A stretch of 6,132 bases of DNA from Pseudomonadota bacterium (lineage in GTDB: Bacteria > Pseudomonadota > Alphaproteobacteria > Sphingomonadales > Sphingomonadaceae): assembly GCA_023424275.1 (NCBI GenBank), contig JAFAED010000367.1, positions 1 through 6,132 of the forward strand, read 5' to 3'. Positions 1 through 4,943 of this stretch are shown here, in pieces. The stretch's first letter is position 1, and every line of letters starts with the position of its first letter. Below the pieces are notes generated by a model, which worked only from the letters and a program-made list of their open reading frames with translations, was not told where the DNA came from and did not search any database. The position numbers were made by a program, and so were the translations under genes.

Positions 1-1124
1 GTGTCGCGCATGAAGCGGGTCCGTGGGCGATTGACGAATATCTCCAGTCGCCGCTCGACAGCCGTTTCGTGCAGTCGTTCAAGAGCGTCGCGGCGAGCTC
101 GTCGTTCGAGCGCGCGATGATCTTCAACAAGCCGTACCGCTTCGAGGATATGGGGCGGTTGTTCCTGCAACGGCTGGTCGCGCACGCCGGCGGCCGGCTC
201 GATACGCGGCCGCAGCGAGTGATTGTCGGCCGCCCGGTCGAATATGCCGGCGCACGGCCCGACGCGGCGCTGGCGCGCCAGCGTTACGACCTGATGCTCG
301 CGGCGTTCGGGACCGAGATATATTATGTGCACGAACCGCTCGGCGCCGCGCACAGCTATGCCTCGCGGCTGACCGAGCCCGCGACGATCCTCGTCGCCGA
401 CTTCGGCGGCGGCACCACCGACTTTTCGATCGTCCGCGTCGCGGAACCGGGCAGCGCGCGCCGCTGCGTCCCGCTCGCATCGTCGGGGATCGGCATTGCG
501 GGCGACCGCTTCGATTACCGTATCGTCGACAGGCTGGTGCTGCCGCTGCTCGGCAAGGGCGGCAATTACCGCTCGTTCGACAAGCTGCTCGAAATCCCGG
601 GCGGCTATTTCGCCGATTTTGCCGACTGGTCGCGCCTCGCGCTGATGCGCAATCGCCGGACGCTCGACGAACTGCGGCGGCTGCAGCGCGACGCGGTCGA
701 CCCCGAGCCGATCGGCCGCATGATCGCGCTGATCGAGCATGAACAGGGCTTTCCGCTCTATGATGCGGTGGGCCGACTCAAGCGCGCCTTGTCGGGCGCC
801 GAACATGCCGAGTTCCGCTTCGCGAGCGACGGCGTCGACATCCGGGCCGAGGTGCGCCGCGCCGATTTCGAAGTCTGGATCGCCGACGACCTCCGCCGCA
901 TCGAGGCCGCGATGGATGCGGCGCTGGTGCGGGCGGGCGTTGGGCCGGAGGCAATCGACCGCGTGTTCCTGACCGGCGGTTCGTCATTGATCCCCGCGAT
1001 CCGTGCGTTGTTCGACCGCCGCTTTGGCGCGGACCGGATTGCGACGGGCGGCGAACTCACCTCGATCGCGCACGGCCTTGCGCTGATCGGCGAAGAGTCC
1101 GATCCAGCCGAATGGGCCGCATGA
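1..1124 (+). CDS. Hsp70-family (YegD-like) ATPase, 5' partial
   Basis: Three-prime part of an actin-fold ATPase of the Hsp70 superfamily. The frame is open from position 3 to the TGA at 1122-1124 with no upstream start, so the gene begins outside the window; the GTG at 69 is an internal valine. 373 residues are visible. Seen: IVGRPVEYAGARPD (window residues ~74-87), a signature I associate with YegD rather than DnaK; the phosphate-2 motif VADFGGGTTDFS (bases ~393-428); and the adenosine motif FLTGGSSLIPAIRALF near the C-terminus (bases ~966-1013). The N-terminal phosphate-1 loop is missing because of the window edge. The protein ends soon after the ATPase fold, with no room for a DnaK-type substrate-binding domain. 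It probably acts in the cytoplasm as a chaperone-like ATPase; its client is unknown. A methyltransferase-like gene follows 37 nt downstream on the same strand, suggesting co-transcription. Family call firm, precise role open. Confidence 0.9.
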   Translation, partial: VAHEAGPWAIDEYLQSPLDSRFVQSFKSVAASSSFERAMIFNKPYRFEDMGRLFLQRLVAHAGGRLDTRPQRVIVGRPVEYAGARPDAALARQRYDLMLAAFGTEIYYVHEPLGAAHSYASRLTEPATILVADFGGGTTDFSIVRVAEPGSARRCVPLASSGIGIAGDRFDYRIVDRLVLPLLGKGGNYRSFDKLLEIPGGYFADFADWSRLALMRNRRTLDELRRLQRDAVDPEPIGRMIALIEHEQGFPLYDAVGRLKRALSGAEHAEFRFASDGVDIRAEVRRADFEVWIADDLRRIEAAMDAALVRAGVGPEAIDRVFLTGGSSLIPAIRALFDRRFGADRIATGGELTSIAHGLALIGEESDPAEWAA

Positions 1125-1144
1125 TGACGGCCGGGAGTGATGCG

Positions 1145-1165
1145 ATGACGGGCGACAGCAATTGA
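1145..1165 (+). other. Possible six-codon leader ORF overlapping the next start
   Basis: ATG at 1145 is preceded by GGGAG at 1133-1137 with a 7-nt gap, a good Shine-Dalgarno arrangement. It reads MTGDSN and stops at TGA 1163-1165. That stop overlaps the TTG start at 1162 and lies 2 nt before the ATG at 1168 of the downstream gene. The same frame is also open from the ATG at 1121, which overlaps the Hsp70-like stop. It may be a translational-coupling leader, a remnant of a one-base frameshift in the true 5' end of the downstream gene, or chance. Confidence 0.25.
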
Positions 1166-1833
1166 AAATGCGCGAACTGATCGACACGGCGGAGGTGCCG
1201 GGCGGCGACCCGCTGCGCCTGTTCCGCCGCGGCGACGATTATATCATCGCGGTCGGCAGCAACGAGTTGATGAACAGCCGGATGAGCGGCTCCGAAGAGG
1301 CGCTCGCGGTGATGACGTGCGATCGGCTGGCGGGCCGGAAGGCGGCGCATCTGCTGATCGGCGGTTACGGCATGGGGTTTACCCTGCGCGCGGCGCTGGC
1401 TGCGCTTGGGCCTGACGGGAAGGTCACCGTCGCCGAACTGGTGCCCGGCATCATCGACTGGGCGCGCGGGCCGATGGCCGACCTGGCGGCGGGCTGCCTC
1501 GACGATCCGCGCGTCGAACTGGTCATGGGCGACGTCGCCGCGGCGATCGCCGATGGTCGCGGCCGATATGACGCAATCCTGCTCGACGTCGACAATGGTC
1601 CCGATGCCCTGACGCGCGAGGCCAACGACCGCATCTATTCGCCCGCCGGCCTTGCGGTCGCGAAAGCGGCGCTGACGCGCGGCGGGATATTGGCGATCTG
1701 GTCGGCGGCGCCCGATGCGCGCTTTGCGCGGCGGCTGGCGGCAGCAGGATTCCGCGTCGACGAAGTCGGGGTTCGCGCGCGGAGCAACGGCAAGGGAGCA
1801 CGGCATACCATCTGGTTCGCGACGGCGGGATAG
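1162..1833 (+). CDS. Spermidine-synthase-like SAM-binding protein (putative methyltransferase)
   Basis: A 223-residue Rossmann-fold protein of the spermidine synthase/methyltransferase superfamily. Visible motifs are the glycine-rich nucleotide loop LLIGGYGMGFTLRAAL (residues ~64-79), an acidic residue at the end of the next strand (VAELVPG, Glu92), MGDV at ~122-125, and ILLDVDNGPDALTREANDRIYS at ~139-160, where SpeE-type enzymes carry their catalytic aspartates. It lacks the N-terminal beta domain of true spermidine synthases, so polyamine synthesis should not be assumed; a SAM-dependent methyltransferase of unknown substrate is equally possible. No signal peptide; cytoplasmic. Start: TTG at 1162 gives MKMREL; an ATG two codons later (1168) is the main alternative, and neither has a strong Shine-Dalgarno site. 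A six-codon ORF (1145-1165) with a better ribosome site ends across this start. It follows the Hsp70-like gene by 37 nt, probably in one transcript. Confidence 0.8.
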   Translation: MKMRELIDTAEVPGGDPLRLFRRGDDYIIAVGSNELMNSRMSGSEEALAVMTCDRLAGRKAAHLLIGGYGMGFTLRAALAALGPDGKVTVAELVPGIIDWARGPMADLAAGCLDDPRVELVMGDVAAAIADGRGRYDAILLDVDNGPDALTREANDRIYSPAGLAVAKAALTRGGILAIWSAAPDARFARRLAAAGFRVDEVGVRARSNGKGARHTIWFATAG

Positions 1834-1877
1834 AGGGGAAGCGGCCGGTTTCAGACCGGGAGCTGACCTTATCCTGC

Positions 1878-1970
1878 ATCGTCACCTCGGACTTGATCCG
1901 GGGTCCCGCTTGAGATCGAAGGCAATCAGCGCGTCAAAAAGCGGGATCCCGGATCAAGTCCGGGATGACG
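1878..1970. repeat. Compound palindromic repeat, copy A (REPIN-like)
   Basis: A 93-bp element between the convergent 3' ends of the methyltransferase-like gene and arsC. Outer arms 1881-1911 and 1939-1969 are 31 nt each and pair at 28 of 31 positions. The 27-nt spacer is 1912-1938. Each arm is itself a small hairpin on the pattern CGGA-CTTGA-TCCG; the right arm forms a 7-bp stem on TCCCGGA. The element is 90/93 identical to the reverse complement of copy B at 3377-3469. It may also act as a bidirectional transcription stop, but there is no U-tract. Such repeats produce spurious ORFs with peptides like HPGLDPGSR or IPDQVRDD, as here. Confidence 0.9.
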
Positions 1971-2010
1971 AAGGGAATTGAATTAGCGTCCGCTCACCAC
2001 CCTGAAAGCA

Positions 2011-2355
2011 TCAGAGGATTTCGTGCACCCGGTCCTGGGGGCGGCAGAGGCGGACGCCCTTGTCGGTTTCGACGAACGGCCGTTCGACATAGGCAGGATT
2101 TGCCGCCATCGCGGCGATGATGTCATCCTCGCCGGCGTCCTTGAGGCCGCGTTCCTCGGCGTCGGTGCCGCGCAGGCGCAGCGCGTCGCGCGCGGAGAGG
2201 CCGGCGTCGGCGAACAGCTGGCGCAGCTTGTCGGCGCTGTACGGATGTTTGAGATATTCGACGACGGTCAGCGAGACACCGGGCGTTTCCTGAAGGATTG
2301 CCAGCGTCTTGCGCGAGGTGCCGCATGCGGGGTTGTGCCAGATGGTCGCGTTCAT
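2011..2355 (-). CDS. arsC: Arsenate reductase, glutaredoxin type
   Basis: A complete 114-residue protein of the ArsC/Spx thioredoxin-fold family. It reduces arsenate to arsenite in the cytoplasm using glutathione and glutaredoxin. The N-terminal HNPACGTSRKTL carries the catalytic Cys11, and YLKHPYS follows at ~34-40. The three arginines of E. coli ArsC (60, 94, 107) have counterparts at Arg60 (SARDALR), Arg92 (ERPFV) and Arg105 (RLCRP), so catalytic competence is likely and a pure Spx-type regulator is unlikely. Length matches the short ~115-residue form common in proteobacteria, against 141 in E. coli. The ATG at 2353-2355 is supported by AGGAG (complement of 2364-2368) 8 nt upstream. No arsR, arsB, acr3 or arsH is in view, so this is an orphan copy, possibly housekeeping rather than part of an arsenic-inducible operon. 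Transcribed divergently from the YkuD_2 gene and convergently with the methyltransferase-like gene. Confidence 0.93.
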   Translation of the reverse strand: MNATIWHNPACGTSRKTLAILQETPGVSLTVVEYLKHPYSADKLRQLFADAGLSARDALRLRGTDAEERGLKDAGEDDIIAAMAANPAYVERPFVETDKGVRLCRPQDRVHEIL

Positions 2356-2526
2356 GGCGCGAACTCCTAACGCAGCCTTACAGCAGCGTAAACTCGCTAT
2401 TCATGGCATATATGGCACATCTTCCCGCATGAAGGGGAACCACCTGCTTGCCTTTCGCGGCCAAAATACGACTTATGCAAAGTCGAAGGACCGTCAAAGG
2501 GCGGCGTATGCGGGGTTGTTGCTCAA
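2356..2526. promoter_or_regulatory. Divergent intergenic region, arsC / YkuD_2 gene
   Basis: This 171-bp gap lies between two divergent starts, so both promoters should be here. It is noticeably more AT-rich than the flanking genes. Visible elements are a direct repeat ATGGCA (2403-2408 and 2412-2417, 9-nt period) around the palindrome CATATATG, and an inverted repeat CGACTT-ATGCA-AAGTCG at 2469-2485. For the rightward gene, TTGCCT at 2448-2453 with ACTTAT at 2471-2476 (17-nt gap) is only a weak sigma-70-like match. I cannot assign either transcription start, and no known operator is recognised. Confidence 0.4.
2364..2368 (-). promoter_or_regulatory. Shine-Dalgarno site of arsC
   Basis: The minus strand reads AGGAG, spaced 8 nt from the arsC ATG. 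It is the clearest ribosome binding site among the intact genes here and fixes the arsC start. Confidence 0.7.
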
Positions 2527-3273
2527 GTGAATAAATTGATCGATCGTCGGGCCATGTTGGCCGGACTTGCCGGGGCAGGGGCGATGGCCGCCGTTCCGGC
2601 GCGCGCACAGCTACCTGACTGGATTCAACAGCCGGCGGCGCCGCTGCCGCCGCCCGTCGATTATGTCGCGGTGGCAAAGAAGCAGCTCGCGATGCAGGGA
2701 CGCAATATCCCCCAATCGGACCGCGTCGGCGTCGTCGATTTCGGCCTGCCGTCGTCGCGGCCGCGCTTTGCGCTGGTCGATCTGGTCGCGGGCAAGGTCG
2801 ACATGTTCCCGGTGACGCACGGGCGCGGGTCGGACCCGCAGCATGACGGCTGGCTCAAAAGCTTTTCGAACCGCGTCGGCAGCCTCGCGGCGTCGCGCGG
2901 CGCCTATCGCACCAGCGACTATTATTGGGGCGCGAACGGATCGTCGATGCGTCTCGCCGGGCTGGAGCCCGACAATTATTCGGCCGACGCGCGCGCGATC
3001 GTCGTGCACGGCGCCTGGTATGCCGAGCCGGCGCTGATCGCGACGCAAGGCAAGCTTGGCCGCAGCGAAGGCTGCTTCGTGTTCGGCGAAGAATTGCTGC
3101 CGATGATCCTCTACAAGCTCGGGCCGGGGCGCCTGCTGTTCGCCGATCGGCTGAGCGAACCGCCGCCGATGCCCAAGCCGTTTGAACTGCCTCCCGCCGA
3201 TCCGCTGCCCGGCACGGAAAACCTGCGCCGGGCGAGCACGTTTAACGGGGTGTTGCCGAAGACCGCGGATTAA
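2527..3273 (+). CDS. YkuD_2-type murein L,D-transpeptidase family protein, Tat-like signal
   Basis: 248 residues. The N-terminus DRRAMLAGLAGAGAMAAVPARA|Q has a twin arginine (Arg7-Arg8), a hydrophobic stretch and an AxA cleavage site after Ala27, so export by Tat is likely. A proline-rich linker (~36-43) follows. The catalytic part (~66-208) matches the YkuD_2 family: VVDFGLPSSRPRFALVDL, THGRGSD, SFSNRVGSLAAS, a YYWG...LAGLEPDN stretch, IVVHGAWY with His161, and LGRSEGC with the probable nucleophile Cys183. L,D-transpeptidases cross-link meso-diaminopimelate residues of peptidoglycan or attach proteins to it; the exact reaction here is not shown by sequence. The C-terminal tail (~210-248) is proline-rich and unassigned. 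The GTG start at 2527 is the only start-like codon upstream of the signal peptide; its ribosome site is weak (GGGG ~11 nt upstream). It converges with a second, unrelated L,D-transpeptidase. Confidence 0.85.
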   Translation: MNKLIDRRAMLAGLAGAGAMAAVPARAQLPDWIQQPAAPLPPPVDYVAVAKKQLAMQGRNIPQSDRVGVVDFGLPSSRPRFALVDLVAGKVDMFPVTHGRGSDPQHDGWLKSFSNRVGSLAASRGAYRTSDYYWGANGSSMRLAGLEPDNYSADARAIVVHGAWYAEPALIATQGKLGRSEGCFVFGEELLPMILYKLGPGRLLFADRLSEPPPMPKPFELPPADPLPGTENLRRASTFNGVLPKTAD

Positions 3274-3279
3274 GCGGTC
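3261..3279 (+). other. Hairpin overlapping the YkuD_2 gene stop codon
   Basis: GACCGC (3261-3266) pairs with GCGGTC (3274-3279) around a 7-nt loop that contains the TAA stop at 3271-3273. The 10-bp palindrome AAGCCGGCTT follows at 3281-3290. There is no T-run, so a classical intrinsic terminator is not supported; it may be an RNA 3'-end structure or chance. Confidence 0.3.
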
Positions 3280-3321
3280 GAAGCCGGCTTTGGGGTGGTG
3301 TGCTGCCGTTCGCGGCTCTGA

Positions 3322-3351
3322 TGTGAACCCCGGCTTTCGCCGGGGTTCACA
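3322..3351. repeat. Perfect 13-bp GC-rich hairpin, possible terminator
   Basis: The left arm 3322-3334 (TGTGAACCCCGGC) pairs perfectly with 3339-3351 around the loop TTTC. It lies about 50 nt past the stop of the YkuD_2 gene and 25 nt before repeat copy B, in a convergent gap, so it could stop transcription from either side. No clear T-tract follows (AACTCTATTG). Its core CCCCGGC-TTTC-GCCGGGG also looks like a second dispersed REP-type sequence, distinct from copies A and B. Confidence 0.6.
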
Positions 3352-3376
3352 ACTCTATTGGCTGCTCCTCTTCCTC

Positions 3377-3469
3377 CGTCATCCCGGACTTGATCCGGGA
3401 TCCCGCTTTTTGACGCGCTGATTGCCTTCGAGCTCAAGCGGGACCCCGGATCAGGTCCGGGGTGACGAT
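3377..3469. repeat. Compound palindromic repeat, copy B (REPIN-like)
   Basis: This is the reverse-complement counterpart of copy A, with three mismatches over 93 bp. Arms are 3378-3408 and 3436-3466 and the 27-nt spacer is 3409-3435. Each arm forms its own hairpin: the left on TCCCGGA/TCCGGGA, the right on ACCCCGGA/TCCGGGGT with 8 perfect pairs. It sits between the convergent 3' ends of two L,D-transpeptidase genes. The spacer is conserved (26/27) even though it is not part of the pairing, which points to recent duplication or to constraint on the whole unit. Confidence 0.9.
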
Positions 3470-3507
3470 AAAAGAGACGGCAGCAATCGGTCGAAACCGG
3501 ATGCCGC

Positions 3508-4872
3508 TCAATAAATCCCCGAGGTCCCCGGCGTCGTAACCCGCGCCGTCGTCTGCACCGTCGGCACGACGGCGGGCGGGGTCGGCGCGATGATCGTCGC
3601 GGTGGGGCGGCCGGGCTTGGCGAAGCTCGCGACCACGGGCGCGTCGCGCCCGTAGATGTCGGCAAGTTTCTTCACGCCGCCCTTGCCGTCGGGAATGACC
3701 GTCCAATAGGCGACATAGACGGGAAAGGGATTGTCGAAGCCGAAGCGCGTCGTCTTGCCGCTCGCGATCGCTTCGCCGAATTCCTCGGGGCTCTTGCCCG
3801 CGAACATCACCGCCATCAGGCCTGAAAAGTGCAGCGCGCGCTCGGTGCGGATACAGCCGTGGCTGAACGCGCGCGCGGCGGCGCCGAACGCGCCCTTCGA
3901 CGGGGTGTCGTGGAGGTAGATGGCGTGCGGGTTCAGCATCTCCATCTTCATCACGCCCAGCGCATTGTTGGCGCCCGGCTGCTGCACGACCGACAGCGTC
4001 TTGCCGCTGCCCGTCCAGGTGTAGCCCTGCGCGCGGGCCGAGGCGGGGTTGCGTGCGATCGTCGCGCCGATGCCTTCGTTGATGATGCTGCGCGGCAGCG
4101 TCCAGGTCGGGTTGACAATGACGCCGGTCGCCATCGGGTTGAGCTGCGGCGTCGGGGTCGAATTCTTGCCGACGACGGCCTTGTGCGTCGCGATGATCGT
4201 GCCGCCATGGACGACGCGCGTCAGATATTCGGGGACATTGCTGACGACATAGCGTTCGCCGAGCGCGCGCGGCATCCAGCGCCAGCGTTCCATGTTGACG
4301 CGGATCGCATTGGCGTCGGCGGGCGTCTTCGCCTTGGCGAGCGAGGCCTTGAGAACCGCGAAATCGGGGTGCACGGGATCGAGCGTCGCGAGCGTTTCGC
4401 TGACCGTTCCGGCGCCGAGCGCCCCGGCAAGGAGCGAGAGCAAGGGTTCGCTGTCGCCGTCGCTGTCGACCATGAACCATTGTTTGCGTGCCGCATTGGG
4501 CGTGCGGCCGTCGCGCAGGTGCGTCGCGAGCAGCAGGAAGGTGTCGGTCGCGACCTTGTCGAGCCGTGCCTGATCGTCGCTCATGATCGCCGCGGCGAGC
4601 GCGTCGGGATTATAATCCTTCGCGAACAGGCCTTCGGCGCCGATGCCCTCGACCGACACGAGCAGCGCCTCGGCATTCTGCTTCGACCAGTTCGGCAGAT
4701 TGGCCTCGGCCGCGGTTTCGACGACGGGCGCGTCGTCCTTCACCTTGTCGGGCTGGAGGACGACCGAATCCTCCTTGACCCCTTGCTGCGCGTGGGCAGG
4801 GGCTGCGAGCAGGCTCAAGGGGAGGAGGATTGTCGCTGCGGGACGTACGGAAAATAGGGAGTTTTTGACCAT
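3508..4872 (-). CDS. L,D-transpeptidase, YcbB/LdtD-like, secreted
   Basis: 454 residues from the ATG at 4872. A Sec-type signal peptide MVKNSLFSVRPAATILLPLSLLAAPAHA|QQ ends near residue 28; an ATG at 4884 and a TTG at 4890 in frame are alternatives. An N-terminal helical scaffold region (~50-190) holds NWSKQNAEALL and a DYNPDALAAAI stretch. VNMERWRWMPR (~192-202) is typical of the YcbB family. The YkuD catalytic domain spans ~210-345, with VNPTWTLPRSI (~253-263), YLHDTP (His321) and SHGCIR (Ser337-His338-Gly339-Cys340-Ile341-Arg342), which carries the nucleophile. The expected role is 3-3 cross-linking of peptidoglycan in the periplasm. A Thr/Pro/Ala-rich tail follows the domain. The gene lies about 70 nt after accC on the same strand, so read-through from accC is possible; no strong ribosome site separates the candidate starts. 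Family call strong, start uncertain. Confidence 0.92.
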   Translation of the reverse strand: MVKNSLFSVRPAATILLPLSLLAAPAHAQQGVKEDSVVLQPDKVKDDAPVVETAAEANLPNWSKQNAEALLVSVEGIGAEGLFAKDYNPDALAAAIMSDDQARLDKVATDTFLLLATHLRDGRTPNAARKQWFMVDSDGDSEPLLSLLAGALGAGTVSETLATLDPVHPDFAVLKASLAKAKTPADANAIRVNMERWRWMPRALGERYVVSNVPEYLTRVVHGGTIIATHKAVVGKNSTPTPQLNPMATGVIVNPTWTLPRSIINEGIGATIARNPASARAQGYTWTGSGKTLSVVQQPGANNALGVMKMEMLNPHAIYLHDTPSKGAFGAAARAFSHGCIRTERALHFSGLMAVMFAGKSPEEFGEAIASGKTTRFGFDNPFPVYVAYWTVIPDGKGGVKKLADIYGRDAPVVASFAKPGRPTATIIAPTPPAVVPTVQTTARVTTPGTSGIY

Positions 4873-4943
4873 GACGAAGGCCATAGCCAAAAACTATCCA
4901 CAGTTAAAGTGAGCTGCCGCACACTCCGTCGCAAGAACGGGTG

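Noticed and set aside
69..71. GTG at 69 as the true start of the Hsp70-like gene
   Set aside because: The frame stays open to the left edge with plausible family sequence (AIDEYLQSPLDSRF), and the N-terminal ATP-binding loop would be missing from a start here.
1057..1806. 249-codon minus-strand ORF opposite the methyltransferase-like gene
   Set aside because: Arg/Ala/Gln-rich shadow frame with no recognisable domain; the plus strand has the SAM-binding motifs.
1715..1981. Plus-strand ORF ending in SGIPDQVRDDEGN
   Set aside because: It overlaps the methyltransferase-like gene out of frame, and its C-terminal part is only a translation of repeat copy A.
2023..2370. 115-codon plus-strand ORF opposite arsC
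   Set aside because: It is an antisense shadow of a well-recognised enzyme and has no motif of its own.
2469..2485. CGACTT-ATGCA-AAGTCG as a named operator
   Set aside because: A 6-bp inverted repeat alone does not match an operator I can name; it is kept only as an observation within the divergent region.
3275..3500. 13-nt near direct repeat CGGTCGAAGCCGG (3275-3287) and CGGTCGAAACCGG (3488-3500) flanking the palindromes, as target-site duplication
   Set aside because: The copies lie 200 nt apart with a mismatch and do not border repeat copy B; chance in GC-rich DNA is more likely.
3182..3665. ORFs across 3182-3421 (+) and 3270-3665 (-) containing HPGLDPGSR or HPGPDPGSR peptides
   Set aside because: They are translations of repeat copy B fused to shadow frames of the L,D-transpeptidase genes; this peptide is a typical artefact of this palindrome family.
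3829..4857. Long 342-codon plus-strand ORF antisense to the YcbB-like gene
   Set aside because: The opposite strand encodes clear catalytic motifs (SHGCIR, WTLPRSI), while this frame gives Arg/Gly/Ala-rich low-complexity sequence typical of GC-rich shadow frames.
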